Positions 35,852 through 49,376 of a DNA stretch of 64,000 nt are shown in pieces (position 1 is the stretch's first letter; every line of letters begins with the position of its first letter). The notes beneath the pieces were generated by a model. That model saw only the letters and a program-made list of their open reading frames with translations, was not told where the DNA came from and did no database searches. The stretch is from Plecoglossus altivelis (Eukaryota > Chordata > Actinopteri > Osmeriformes > Plecoglossidae). Where the stretch lies: positions 10,580,743 to 10,644,742 of the forward strand of contig BROE01000018.1 of the NCBI GenBank assembly GCA_036571765.1, written 5' to 3'. The position numbers were made by a program, and so were the translations under genes.

Positions 35852-37764
35852 GCAACAGTCTCAGCGCAAAAGCAGCGAAGGCCGGCTTAGCTGTCTGACT
35901 CGTTCAGACGGTATGGTTTATCTGCACATCTACTCTCGTTGCGGTGTCTGGTTTTAACTAGTCACCACGCCCTAACTCGTGCCAAGAGTGGCTCAAACCA
36001 CCAATATCAAACACAAATGGCAAACGATACATTAACCCCCCTTCCCCCCCCCATATCCTTTCATTAATAAAGGATTCTACAAAGCGAAAACAGGAACATT
36101 CTGTGATGGACTAGGCTATGTTAAATCAAAGATCCAAGGGGATGCGATCTGATATCCTCCGTCACCGACCAGACAGGTAAACCCTCGTAGCCTCCAACCC
36201 AGATTATCCCAGACCTCAGACGCACATCAAATCCGTTTTCTGTTCTCTTAGACTGAGCCAAGATATCTCATAGTCACTAGCACTTTGTGGCACAGTGTGG
36301 CATGACCCTGACCTACTAGGAAACAAATGTGTCATTTGTGCCGGCGGCTGGGGTTAATCTCTGCTTTCTCTCTGCTCACCCCGCGCACACTCCACACCTG
36401 AAACCCGTCGCCTGCCCCTCTAATGTCCTCTCCAGACTCTTGCTGGAAGGATTAAGAGATTACAGGCTAGTGTGTGTGTGTGTGTGTGCCTCATGTGTGT
36501 ACAAGCGAATGTGGAGCAAAGGTCTGAATGAGTGACAATGTGCGGGTGGGTGTGACAGATGACCAAATTGCATACTATGACTTGTTAGCGATTTCTGTTT
36601 GTATTTTTGTGAGATTAGTGACTAATGTGCATGCTGTATGTGTGTTGTAGTAGAAGGTTACAGTCACCTTGCATTGTGGACAGTGCATTATGTCTGGGGG
36701 AGACTATGAACTTACCACTCAGTTAAAATTTGTTTTTACAAAAGGGTCTTGTGTGAAAACTGTGTTCTAAGCACTTTTCTGTAGAGAAATGTCCAACTAT
36801 TTTCTCTACACACGAATATCTGTCTTATTCTGTGGTTGACCTTGAAGGAAGCTTGAGGACTCAAGGACAGAAAAAAATACTTTTTGTAGCACTTGCATCT
36901 CATAATCTATTGTAGAGCGAGAATTGAGGCATTTGAAGAGTCAAATTTCTCCAAAAACTTGATTTTAAACAAGGTAAAAGAGGGAGACAAGTGCATCCTC
37001 TTCAGTAGATATGGTGGTTAATTCTGGCCTATTTCAATGTAGGAGTCCAAGTACAGTGAAGGATAACACTGCCCCCTGCTGGTTTTCATAGCAAAAACAC
37101 TGATTTCCCTTGCAAGAACATTTTCATCTTCAGAACTTTAAATGTAGTTGACATAATTTAGTGTATTTGAATTAACTACAGTCATACTCAACACTTGTCA
37201 CAACCAACCTTTCAGAAAAGAAAATTGGGGTGTAAGTTACTAAATCTTGACAGCAGTTGCAAACACAATACCAACATGGAGTTCAAGTTCAAAACAATTA
37301 CCATTCAAACACCCTCTGCAGACAACAGCAGTATGTATACTGTAGATATCTTGAAATGCAGATTCTATAAATTGATACATGGTATTTATTTTGGCCTTTT
37401 CCAAGTATCCTTAATAAAGACACAAGATGTCCAGTGAACGGACTTGGAACACAATAAACAAATGCACTCACAGTTTTTTTTTACACGACAAAAGGGAAAA
37501 CTGTTTATTTTCCATGAGCTCAGTTTTCGTCTATGGCTTTCAACACTACTGTACTCAATTCAAAAACACACACACATAGACACACACATAGACACAGACT
37601 CACTGTCCCTGGCCCTCCCCTGTCATTGACCGGTAGCATCCCCTTCCCATCAGTGGCTAATGAGGGAGGACGTTTTTCACTTTATCCTGTAATTGGCCCT
37701 GTGGAACATTTTAATGGAATCACTGCAGGAAATGGGTTCTTAACTACTACACGGTGCCCTTGTG

Positions 37765-37840
37765 CCTTCCCTCTCCCCCTCTGTCTCTCCTTCCCTCTCC
37801 CTCTCTCTCCCTCTCTCCCCCCCCCCCCCCCCCCCTCCCT
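37765..37840. repeat. (CT)n with a 19-C homopolymer
   Basis: CT-rich run ending in 19 consecutive C at 37817-37835. Confidence 0.95.
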
Positions 37841-39214
37841 GCTCGGGGTGGGGGTCAAGGTGCTCCCGCCTCTTCTTGTGCACTCCACACTGAGGGTTCC
37901 CAATTAATTGCTGTCATGTTTGCTTCATGGCGGAGGCACCGTAAGTGGCGTTGACAATTTGTATTACAGAGCCCATCTCATGCATGGGCGGGCAGTGAGA
38001 TGGGCTCTGGGCTAATAGGCTGAGGGTGCAGACCGGCAGGGGCTCTGGGAACAGGGACAGGACCACCGGAGGCTGCAGCACAGCTAGTGGATGGAGGAAG
38101 AGAGAGAGGGAGCGGGTGGGGGGAGGGGGGGCGAGCGAAGAACAAGAGCGAGGGAGCCGGAGAGGCAAGGGGGGGGAGGTGGGGTGTGAGTTCGGGAAAC
38201 TCATTTACTATTCATACAGAGAGGAGACGTTTTTATTTGCACAGATAAGTCGGACTTAGTTTGGTTTCCGAGAATATTTGAATATGTTTTCTTCAAACAC
38301 TGTGCTGCCGTAATGCTAATATATGATAATTACCTTCTTGGACTGATTGACCCTACAGAAGTAGATAGCCTGCCAAAAATAACTGGCTGCCAGGGTTCCA
38401 TGTTACCATGTCAAGCAGGCACATGCTGAAACTGCGATACGATCATGGGCCTTGGTGGGCCTGAGATTCACTGGCCTGCTTTGTCAGACTTCCTCTTCCC
38501 ACCTTGTGTTTCTTCTGCTGCCTGAGCCTGCTGTCTGTAATTGGATCATGTGTGGCTGATCACCCCCCATTACCTGGACTGACAGAACCTGTCTGGGCTG
38601 GTTTCAGAGAGGACTCAGCAAGGGAACGACACGAGGATTGCTGAGGGAAGTTATAGAGCAGGAGAGAGAAAGAGGAGGAGAGACAGGGAGGAAAGGGGAC
38701 ACGTGAAACTGACGTGACGAGGTGGTTTAGAGATTTTCGAGCCAATGCATTTCTCACATGGAAAAACAAAAGCACGCCGGTATAATTTTGTTCATTCGAT
38801 GAAAGCAAAACAGGTTAGGTGTTAGCTTTCAAACACACTTAATCAAGCATCAAGCCTGCCGGTGTTCTTTCTCTGCAAAATAATATCTTTATTTTATTTA
38901 TTTGTTTAGCGTGCTCTTGTGTGCCACCCTCTTTTTGAGTACATTATATTTAACAGTCCCATCCTGGGTTATTTAAAAAGATGTCTTGCCGCAGTTGAAA
39001 ACTGATGCCCCTGTGAAGACCGTCTGTGATTGACAGAAGACTCCATCTTCTGGATACTGCAGCCCAAAACAACGGGAGCCCATGTTTCAAAAACAAATAC
39101 GCAATATATGCGATGACATGATTTGCGAAATGCCTCAAAACAGAAATGAATTCAAATGACCACCACCACCCTAAATTATTGTACTGAGATAGTCTTTTGT
39201 TCCAGACATGTTCA

Positions 39215-39385
39215 CGAGGAGCGCTGCACTCGTTGGCTCAGTCCAGGGTGTACCCCGCCTATGGCCCGAAGTTACTGGGATAGGCTCCAGTCACCCGTCA
39301 CCCCTAAGAGGAACAAGCGGCACTGTATTCTCTACCTGGGAACAGCGGTAGAAAATGAATGAATGATTGAATGAATAAATGAATG
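39215..39385 (+). mobile_element. LINE 3' end with (AATG)n tail, second copy
   Basis: Shares GTCCAGGGTGTACCCCGCCT and the following ~110 bp with the element at 33897-34038, in opposite orientation. It ends in an imperfect (TGAA)n/(AATG)n tail at about 39351-39385. It is 5' truncated and has no coding capacity. Confidence 0.7.
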
Positions 39386-40103
39386 TTAATGAGGTTGAGG
39401 TAATTATTGGTTGGCCAATGAGTAGTGTTCTGCATAAAGCTTGCCCAAGGCTTTTTATGGCATGCGTGTTTGAGCAACTTAACAACTCCCCAACAGACCA
39501 GTACCAAGCCAAAGGGCTTTGCGATACGTTGTCACATTAGTCATAAAAGGCTAACTTTGAATAGAACGGCTGATGTACTTGTTGCACTGTGTAATTGTGA
39601 AAAAGGCAATGAAGATGTTGCTATTTGCCTTGGAATCAGACCGTAGCCTATCCAGCAAGCCTTGTTTGGAAATAATACGCTAGACACAGAATACGTTTGT
39701 CATACCCATGCTCATGCAAATTGCGTGCTTGATGTTTGGCTACTTTCAATTCCCAATTAATTCCATAAATAACCAAAGGCTGTGTGGGTTGTGATTAGGA
39801 CACTATCAGGTCTCATTGTCATCGATTTCAGTCATCCACTTCTTCTGATAAGGCGGTATGTGGCATCTGCCTACGTCAGATCATCATGGTTGTCGTCAGC
39901 CTGGCTATCGGGTCAAGGTCACTCTGAAGTAGCGATAGAATAAAATTGAAATCGAAAAATGGTGACAACATTTTTCACCGCCGCGCCTGCTGGCTCAAGG
40001 TTGCTGAGGTTTAATGGTGTGTGAAACGACAATCTGAATGTGGCGATTCTCTACACAACGTACTTGTGCGCGAATGACCGTTCACGGCCAAAGTGCGGGA
40101 AAA

Positions 40104-40150
40104 ATGGCATCGGTGGCCGTTAAGATGTCGGCAAACAGAGTGCAGAGCAG
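40104..40150 (+). other. Candidate first coding exon of an unidentified gene
   Basis: ATG at 40104 in AAAAATGG context opens 15 codons plus 2 nt (begins MASVAVKMSANRVQS) and ends AG|GTAAAG, a good donor. The 150 bp around it are CpG-richer than the neighbouring DNA (CGCCGCGCC at about 39980, several CG pairs at 40060-40130). I could not identify the protein or find a following exon, so this may be chance. Confidence 0.2.
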
Positions 40151-43100
40151 GTAAAGACACTGGCTGTTTTTTGACCTCCCTTGTCACAACGACAAAAGAA
40201 TAGCTTGCAGACCGCCGTCTCATATTTCCCCATTAGGTCTAACGGCAGACCGGTCAAGGAGGTGGGCGGATGTGTTGTGAACACGTCTCCTTTACTTGTT
40301 CCGTCCGTAGCTCTGTTGCTCTAAAACTCATCTAGCTATTTCACGGCAAGCCAGGAGTGCGCGGAGCAAACGTTGTCAATGAGCCAAAATAAGTTAGGAG
40401 ACATTTGGATATCCCTTAAACTTCCTGTGCTTTGATGGTATGTCTATAAAGTTCAAGCTGATGCTAATTTAGTTGCACCACTGTAGCTACTGACTTGATT
40501 TGACAACTTGTTTATCCTTGGCTGTAAATATGACTCTGGTCGTCTGTTCTGTACTAGATAGGGCCTATCCAGATTCGCAGCCAGCTTGACATGAGACCAG
40601 TCCCCCCCATGCAGTGGGTGCCCATATGATTTCTTCTAAATTTAAATGTTTGTTTGTGTAATAAAGTCTCCATCCACACAATTGCTGGCAGCTCTCTGCC
40701 CAGGAGCAGGGGTTGCTGGGAAAGGTCAGACAATCTGCATAATTTCATATTAATAGTAATATGGGAAATGATTGGATTTTGGCTGGTGGCTAGTCAACCG
40801 GGGAAATTTCTTATTTCATGCACTCCTAAATGAATTTTCCTCTGAAGACATCTGCCTGTATGCATGTGTGTGCATGTGTGTATTGTGCGCTTGGTATGTT
40901 TGAGCCTTGCAGTGTAGGTTACCTTTTATGTGTGTAAGTATGTGTCTGCATGCATGTGTGTGTGAGAGAGATACAGTAAATACATTGAAACTGTGTCAGT
41001 CCTATACTTGTACATTCTATGCGTACAGTAAGAATTTATGATAACTCACTGTTATCTTTTGGGGGTTATGGGCTTGCCTATAAAGGGAGACATGGATACA
41101 AGCGCATGTAAAATATTTCTTGCCAACATTTATTTCATTCAATATTTATTTTTTATTGTATTATATTAGCCATTCAGGGGTAATCCAGCAAGTGGGTTCA
41201 GTCAAAACCCTGAGTTTGGTAACTCTAAAATATGTCAAACTCTGAGTTCTCCATTCTGTGTTAACTGACTCAGACCTTAACCTGCTCTCTACCAACTTTT
41301 CCATAACAAACTCTACTAAATATCCACCCCCACTTTCTGAGCCTGATTCAGTTAGCAAACATGGGGTGTCCTTTCTTGGTTTGGCCAACCGTTCTCAAAC
41401 TAAATATAATTCATTCAGTTATGCGTCAGGGGAGGATTATAAGACTGTGATACAATTTGCTTTCATTCCCTGATGAATACCAAATCATTCTCAGTCCTTT
41501 ACACCACTAATGTTAGACACAGTCTCAGTGCACTCAAAAATACTACCCAATTCTTTTTGGCACTGAAATAAAGACAAATCGTTGAAACATAATTTGGTCT
41601 TCTTCATTGCCTACAAAAAAAATAATCAAACAATACATATTTATATACTGTTCCTACAATTGCTAATATATAAATGCGAACCATGCACCCTCCTGTAGCT
41701 TAACTGGTGTTCCCGTAAATCCATTTCTAGATCAGCCATTATGCTTCTGCTCTGAGTACACCATTTCTTGGTCATTTTTTAGCAGTTGCCTCATGAGATG
41801 CAGTATGTACAACTCCTTTACTGGTAACTGGGAATGTATGAGATTACATTACACAGAAATATTACATTGTTCCTGTATAATAATGGATGAAAACGAGTTG
41901 CCAGAACTCCAGATGGGTGTGACAACACCTTGTCTGAGGACACGGTCACGGATCAAAGCGGAGGATGAATGGCCATGGAAGTATCGCCAGTGGTCCAATT
42001 AGATGTGTAAGATTTTTTCATTTATACAAAGCCCTCAGATCCTCACATCTGGATGAATGTTACGGCACATGTTGGATGAAAACACATGGTTTAGGACAAG
42101 GGGACACAAGGAGGGTTGAGACAACAGCAGATGAAAGGGGATGAAAAATAGGCTGGAGTCAAAGGAAGAAACCAATGTACAGTATATGTTTCCATAAAAT
42201 TGAATCCCAGCCAAAAAGATTGTTAGTTGTTAAATCTTAATGATCTTTGTCTCTCAAGTAAGGAGCTACGTGGCAGAGGTACAAAGACACGTTCTCCTCT
42301 TAAAAGTGTTAATCTTCTGTTTTTGTCCAAAGAAATATCTGATCTTGACCATGCCGACTCGTATTGCTGCAGTGTCACTAGAGAGGTATTTTCTAATTCT
42401 TCTACTGAAGTGGGAGATGTCTGTGCGCATCCCTATAATCTGAGATTCGAATGTTTCCAGACAAAAGCGTTACTTCAATTTCAATTTGAAAGCCTTGACA
42501 TCATGCATGGCCAAATGTGCAGTTCTCGGATGTAAACCGGTTGTAAAGCATGGATCTACCCAAAAATCTAATTATGCTGCTAAATTGAAACTTATTTTCA
42601 GACACTGGGCTCCCATTGGGCTTACAGGCCTACAATCCTAGAGGGACTCTAATGCATTTTAGTTTGGTTTTGATTTTCACAACCACTAAAGCTGTGTCAC
42701 CCGCTGCCAGTTACTGGCTAACAAACCATAAATATATGACAAATGCTAACTACACTTAGCCTGCCGTTGTTAAACAACAGAAGTCATGGATTTTGGTGCA
42801 CAACAGACTTGTAATCTGACTGACTCTCAAACATGTATGGCCGATCCTCAGATGTTTCACGCGGCCATCTTGATGGGCGCTGCTCTTTTCCTGGTCAACC
42901 CATTGCAAATGGCAGTGGTGGCAAGGCCTCGGATATTAGCATAACTGAATATTCATAGATCCAGAATTTCTCAGCCAGGGAGAACGAGCTGACATTCTTC
43001 CAAGCCCCTTTCAGACTTTTTTTTCCTTTGGAGTAAAACCATGTTTAACAGAGTATTTCTACACACTTAAAGAATAAATCGGCAGGGGATCTATGGGAAA

Positions 43101-45539
43101 GAGACGGGGGATGAAAGGAGAGGGAAGGCAGAGGAGATTCAAGGGTATAAGAGAGGCATAGGTGTAAGATGAGGGAAAATAGGCAAATTGGCAATAGGCA
43201 AAAAACAACAAAAATGTCACCAACAATATAGGGTTCAATGCTGAAGACTTATTACAATCTTGTATTTCATTGGTGGATGAAGAGCACTAATGTGGTTTGA
43301 TACTGTACACTGGTATGGAAGTTTATGGAAATACCCTAATTGGGTATGCTTGCCCTTGGCAATTTTTGATTATTATTACTGCCTATACAGGTCCGCTAAT
43401 GTGTCTGTTGTGAAGACCTACAAAAAACCCCAGGCTTCTTGGATGTGAGGACGAGCACGCACGCTGAACTCATTCAAATTCCCAGCGTGTTGTGATGGGC
43501 TCCGAAAAAAACACTCCCTGGTGATTAGCCTCTGATGCTAACACTTAAGTTGTCACCGGGCGCGCCCGATAGAATGTTAAGTGGATCTCCAATGGTCAGG
43601 CCCTATGCATGAGACTCTTGTATGTATGTATGTATGTAGCATGCGTGTGTGTATACGTGTGTGTGTAATGCGCGATGTATGCATTCACGTATGGCCTTAC
43701 GGCTGAAGATGACGTTAGCTCACCGAGACTTCTTCGAGTGCTGCCATCTGACGGTTGTTCAGGTCTGCCCGCTGTCACAGCCCGTTATTTTCTTCTTAAG
43801 AATGATGTAGAGGTCAAAGTGGAGACACTGGTCCCATATTCAGTTTATAAATACACACACTTTTTACTTTCGCCATCCGTTGACTTTGACCACTTGCTTC
43901 AACTTTACAGCTAATTTACTATTCAGCTGATCATCCCTCCCTGCAAGGTATGCTGGGTAATGAAGACTGCCACTTATCATTTAGCAACACATGGAGCGTG
44001 ACATCACAGGTCCTTCTGCGATGACCCACCGCATGGCATTTTTTCATTTTTCCCTTGACAACTACATTTTCCTCTCCTCCTTCCCCTGTACGTGACGTGT
44101 CTCTCTCTTTTCTCTCTTCCTTGGTTTCCACCAACCAGACTATTTTATCTTTGTTGTCCTTTTTTGTTTAATATGTTTTCTGATGTGCAACTGTTTTATG
44201 AAAGGTTTGTGTAGATTTCTGTGTACAGCCCTTGAACCAGCAGGCTGAGACAACGCTTTGACGCTGTTTTTGCTGTGGAGGGGCTGTGTTTTTCTTTGCT
44301 CAAGGTGTCTCTCTACCCCTCTCTCTCGCTTTCTTCTCACTGCCCCCAAACCGAATCTCATCACCAGCTCAAATGGCAGCGATAGACCAGAGTAATTCAT
44401 CACCGTTTCATCTCCTCTATTCAGCCATATAAATCTCCAGCTCTGCTATCGACTGAGAAGCCTCAGATGTTTATCTGTCCCATCAGTCTGGCCAGGACTA
44501 AACATTTAATTTAATTCTGCCTTTCTCTGTGACTGTTATGGTCCACTGACACTCCAGCCATGCAATACACACCACCTGACGCAAGAATTGGCCTACGTTG
44601 GACTTTGAACCTCTAGGTTTTGAAGTTATAAATGGCAAAAGCACTTTCTCAGGTCTATAAGAAACTGACCCTGAGGGTGTATATGAGCCATTGGTCTAAA
44701 CACTCCCGTTAATGTGCTGGTCTCAGATCAGTTCTCAGAGTGCTGGACATTCTCTCCTCATCCCTTCTTTCAGAGGTGCTCCACTCCTGTCATCACAAAG
44801 TCACCCCAGGCAACTAGACACCTGTAAAGAGACAACCTTGGAAAAGAACTGGGCAACAAACGTGTATCCCAGGTGAGAAGTCTTAGCTCTTGTTTCAGCC
44901 CTGTTTGCCCTCCCCCCTTTCCTTCCTCCTCCTCTTCCTCCTTCGACTCCAATCTATTCTCCATCTGCCTGTCTGTGTGGGAGAAGAAAAATCGATAGAA
45001 GATGGAGAGGAGGGTGGTGGAAAGTGGAGTTGATATCGCCATAATGCATCATCATTAGATTATGGTTGGAAAGGCCGGAACTGTATTTCAGCCAGGAATA
45101 ATTTTCCTCCATAATTGAGATTCAGTGTTTTTAGCTCCTTGCTAATGGGGTTGTCAGGGTTAGAGTCCATCAACAGAAAAAACCCCAGAGAGGAAGCAGA
45201 AATGTAGAAACTAAATACAGTTTGTGTGGTGTATGTGTAAGAGTTAAATAGCCGGTCATGTCATGGCTAGCATCCACAGCTAAGTTAACTATGCCTATAC
45301 ATAATGTGTGTGAGAAGTGCTTGTGTCCTTGGGTTGATTGCATGGGGTAGGAGGGAAGAGTGACATGCTGGGAGCAAGAGGGTGGGGGACAGAGGGAGAG
45401 GAAGAGTAGGTAGGGGACAGGGGGGGAGAGAGGGTGAGGGATAAAGGGAGGGGGAGAGAGGGTGGGAGAGAGAGGGTGGGAGAGAAAGGGTGGGGGAGGG
45501 TGCAGGGAACAGTCACAGCTACAGGCAACCATTTAAGTC

Positions 45540-45850
45540 CATGCCAATCACAACGTAACTCATTCAAATTAATTAAACCGATTCGCATCTCCAAAAGGGC
45601 ATGTTTAAACTTGCAGGTAATGGTGTCTCCCCCGCCTCCCCAAGAATGCCGCACTCTCCTTGCACTCTTCCTCTGATCCAGATCAAAGATCACAAAAATC
45701 CAACAACAGCAACGGTACACCCCTGGCAGTGTGGCTGTGAGGCCAGAAGCTCCCGGCATTATTGGTGGCCCTGGGAGTCTGGAGGTCCAGGGTCCTGCGT
45801 CCTGCGGAGGTGGGACAGTGTGGAGCTCAAAGCCGGTAGGTAATGAGGAG
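45540..45850. other. Candidate conserved element or exon
   Basis: Balanced, non-repetitive sequence between purine-rich repeats. The left part holds ATTCAAATTAATTAAACCGA with a TAATTA homeodomain core. The plus frame 45677-45840 is open (includes TPGSVAVRPEAPGIIGGPGS) and ends AAGCCG|GTAGGTAAT, a donor-like site. The minus strand is also open across the region. I do not recognise the product. Confidence 0.25.
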
Positions 45851-46315
45851 ACCTGCAGGGTCCTCTCTGTCTGGGTTGGTGCACTAACAAGCATGGACTG
45901 GACGCCATGGGGACAAGACACTGTGGGAGACCGACTCTGGTAGAACAACAACTCGCAGAAACACATGCACACAGACACACACAGGCATACGCATGTATAC
46001 ATACACACAAGGTGGATATAAGGTGAGACAAGCTCACCCGCATGTATTAGACACACATGCAAGCAAATATGACAGACACTCTCTGACAAAACAGGAACAT
46101 TGTGGTCATGAGTATGACTGTATTTAGGTCTTAATTACTTGACAGGATGTGCATAGATGCACTTGTATAATTTTACATCGAAGATAGAGACCGTGGTCAT
46201 GTCTCTCGCAGGAGATAAACTGAACCGTCAGTAGAGGGCGCTCTTCCTCCTCTTCCTCTCAGTCCTCCTGCATCTTGACTCTTCTTCACACAATGAAAAA
46301 TGGGCAAAGGCAGGT

Positions 46316-46365
46316 AAATTTCACATATTTACGTTCTATTCAGTTAGCATACACTTTTATCCCAA
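46316..46365 (-). mobile_element. Fragment of a SINE tail
   Basis: On the minus strand the segment contains GGGATAAAAGTGTATGCTAA, similar to the widespread fish SINE tail (GGATAAAAGCGTCTGCTAA-like). No head or polymerase III boxes were found nearby. Confidence 0.45.
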
Positions 46366-48831
46366 ATCATGTACAAATGGTCTGTACAAAAATTACAGGA
46401 GAAGAAGAAGGATCAGAATCGCAGTATTCCGGTGGTCAGCATCAAAGAACGTTAAGTATTAACTGACCGCATCACAACGTGACCACATCTTAGCTACCTG
46501 GCACGGTGAACAAAATGTATATATTTTAGTCCAATTGTAACATCTCGATTGGTTTGCTTAATTACAACAACATTTTTATTGAAGGACCTAATTAATGCAT
46601 GGTTAATGAAAAAATCTTTACTTCTATAATGAGATCTTGCTTAAATGCAGCCTCGTGACAACATCTCAATTAACGAAGGGTAGGATTCAGTGTAGCCAAA
46701 TTTCCCTTGTGTCATCTAGAACTGATGTCTGGTGCAACCTGATGCACCTATTTGTTTGCACTCAAATATTCAAATAAAGCCTCTTTAGTATATTGACTAT
46801 AGAACACATCTTTACTTAAATGTTTATGTCCAGTTCAGTAACCCTGACAACTTATAGTTCTATTCAGTGTATGTATCTGTTCGTGTGTAGTAGCCCGTGT
46901 GTGCGCATGTGGGAGTGGATTCATCCTCACCTGATTTGTGCAAATGTGTTCCTGCTTCAAAGCGTTTCAGCTTTTCAGCAGACACGCTGTCTCCTCTCTC
47001 TTCCTGTGTCTTCTGTCCATCTGTCCCCTCAGGACACCTACTCAGCTGACAATGCAGATCTCCCACTCTGGTCCTGCATAGCAATTGATCTGTTTTGGAG
47101 AGCAACTGTGAGAGCAGGGCCCGATTATGGTTGAAGCCTGGCGCCACTCCCCTGTGGCTGCCAGCCTCTACACAAACCAAACCTGAGAGAGACCCTGTCC
47201 AACGTGGACAGAGCTTTGGCCCTGCCCATGAATGGGAGTGGAGGTGGTACCTCACCTGGCCCAGCACCACAAGAACAGGGAGAAAGAACACTGTGGGAGA
47301 GAGAGCAGGGTAGGGTGGTCTAGCACAGGTGGTTCAACCACATTAGTACCTCCCAGAACGTCCTCACGTTAACCGGGTTGGCCCGAACTGCCGTGATTCA
47401 CGCAAAAACGAACAACTTAAGGGGCTTGTGTGGTCGTCCACTTGTGTCGCAAGGACAAGATGCCTTCTTTTCCCTTCTTCAAAGTGCTCAGGCAGGATTA
47501 AATGGCTGACCGTTCAGTCCGACACTATAAAATTCTCTTCTCCTGGAACATCAGCTGTTTTCCCATGCAATTGGGTAGCTGTTGACTTGCGGATTATATC
47601 CACCCGCCTCCCCCTGCAAGTCATCTCTTTTATCAGAGAGCAAATGCATGGTGTTTGCCCTTCTACAGCTGCCATTTGATTCATTGACAAACGATTTACC
47701 TGCAAATGTCATGTACCCTCAGGGCTCGGACTGGTGGTGTGTGTGTGTGTGCTTAGTGGGAGACTGTGTGCACAGAGTGAGTATGTGTCACCGTCCTAGC
47801 ATGTTTCGTTTTGTTTGATTGTTGTTCGTTCAAACCACATATCCACAATGAATAATCCTAGGATGGCAAAATGCTAAGTAGAAAAATAAATACAAGAACC
47901 ATCTATTGGGCTTAATCATGTAAAGTGGGTTAGCGACCAGCAGTCATTCAGCAATTAAGAAGTTGTCTTCCAAACAAAATGTGACTCAATTTGGTTTAGT
48001 GATTGAGCTCGCCAGCATAACAAATAAAACATTTCTTATGTAGAACAGCCACTGAGGACAATCACCGGTATTGATTGGAGACAAAGGATGGCTTATGCCC
48101 GCCGGGGCGTTGGGAAGAGGAGAGAGGGGAGAGGGGGGGGGGGGACCAGATCCCCCACTGAGCTGGAGAGTAAATTGCTGTAATGACTTCTCCCATGGAG
48201 TTGTATTGGCTAGCTGGAGCATGTGTTGTGTGTGCATGTGTGGTGCGGGGGTGGGGCAGGAGGTGGGGGTGGGGGAGGAAACCTGTTATTGCTAGATAAA
48301 AGCTTTTGTTGTTTGTTGCCGAGGAGGACTGGCCAGCCCCTCTCAGCACAGATGGGGCGAGGTGTCTGTGAGAGGGGACAGTGGTGGTTGGGTGGAGGCG
48401 GGGAGGTGGTTTCGTGTGTTGCTTTTCCAGCGTGATTGGAACTGGAACTGCACACATGGGTGAGCTCTTGAACAGATTGACTACTCACACACACGCACGC
48501 GCGCATACGCAGTGGCGCACACACACAAACAAAGTTAAATGGGCCTGCCAACCAACCAGTCAGCAGAGATTCTCCATTGTGCACCTTTTGAGAGATGATG
48601 TCGCCCTTTTGCACTAATGCTAGCTGAACAGCAGCTGGCATTGCCTACAGACCCAACACACAGAGGGCACAGTGATCCCAAGCTCTATGGAGCATGCAGG
48701 TGCTGTGATCAGAAAGAGGTAGACCCCTGTGTCCAGGACAAGAACAGAGGAATATAGGAGAAGGGATGAAAAATGGAGAGAGGGTGAAAGTGAAGGAATA
48801 AGTATAAGGGATTGAAAAGAGTAAGGAGAAG

Positions 48832-48833
48832 GG

Positions 48834-48908
<75 letters not shown>
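48832..48908. repeat. (GA)n microsatellite
   Basis: About 75 bp of GA with a short CAGACAGACA interruption. Confidence 0.97.
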
Positions 48909-48909
<1 letters not shown>

Positions 48910-48972
48910 GGTTCTGGCAACCCACATGCAGACTCTAATGTATCATATTGATTTCATCCTCTCTCATCCCTT

Positions 48973-49056
48973 CTTCCTGCCAGTCTGGTACCTCCCAGCC
49001 TCATCCCTGACCTTTCCCCTACTTCCTGCCAGTCTGGTACCTCCCAGTCTCATCCC
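48973..49056. repeat. Two-copy 49-bp tandem duplication
   Basis: CTTCCTGCCAGTCTGGTACC and what follows is repeated with a 49-bp step (starts 48973 and 49022), next to a long (GA)n tract. Confidence 0.85.
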
Positions 49057-49325
49057 TACTTCTTCACCCATTTCTCCCAGCCACAGCTCAGTTGTAAGAG
49101 CTGGGCTCCTATGCCATGATGAATCTCCCCTGTTATTGGCTCCAAATTGCCTCTCCATTTTCATTTGCCCCTTTGATTAGTCACCTCCAGCAGCGGGCTG
49201 CTCCCACTCTCCGCTCGGAGGAGAAGAGGCGGGACATCGATTCAGGGAGCACTGCAGGTGTTTCTTTACCCTTTCTTCTTCCTTTTCATCTTGCTGGATT
49301 TTCTCTCTTTTTCTTGGCCGCTCTT

Positions 49326-49333
49326 CCTCTCTC

Positions 49334-49373
<40 letters not shown>
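49326..49373. repeat. (CT)n microsatellite
   Basis: CT units with two interruptions. It lies 420 bp from the opposite-strand GA run at 48832, so the two could pair as an inverted repeat. Confidence 0.95.

Positions 49374-49376
<3 letters not shown>

Larger units (their letters stand above)
30791..39214. other. Intergenic, no gene recognised
   Basis: Contains the LINE fragment, the CCAAT cluster, the X-box and microsatellites. Short frames only. Confidence 0.5.

Noticed and set aside
41161..41480. Possible PIF/Harbinger-like remnant (AAACCCTGAGTTTGG and CAAACTCTGAG motifs)
   Set aside because: Resemblance is from memory only; no paired terminal repeats or target duplication were found.
45295..46089. 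264-codon minus-strand open frame
   Set aside because: Its ends are translated CA and purine/pyrimidine repeats (Cys/Val-rich and Pro/Ser-rich). Only the central island is non-repetitive, so a single 264-residue protein is unlikely; the island is reported separately.
47024..47134. Plus-strand frame after an acceptor-like CCCCTCAG at 47032
   Set aside because: The frame after the acceptor is only about 34 codons, with no recognised family and no donor before the stop.
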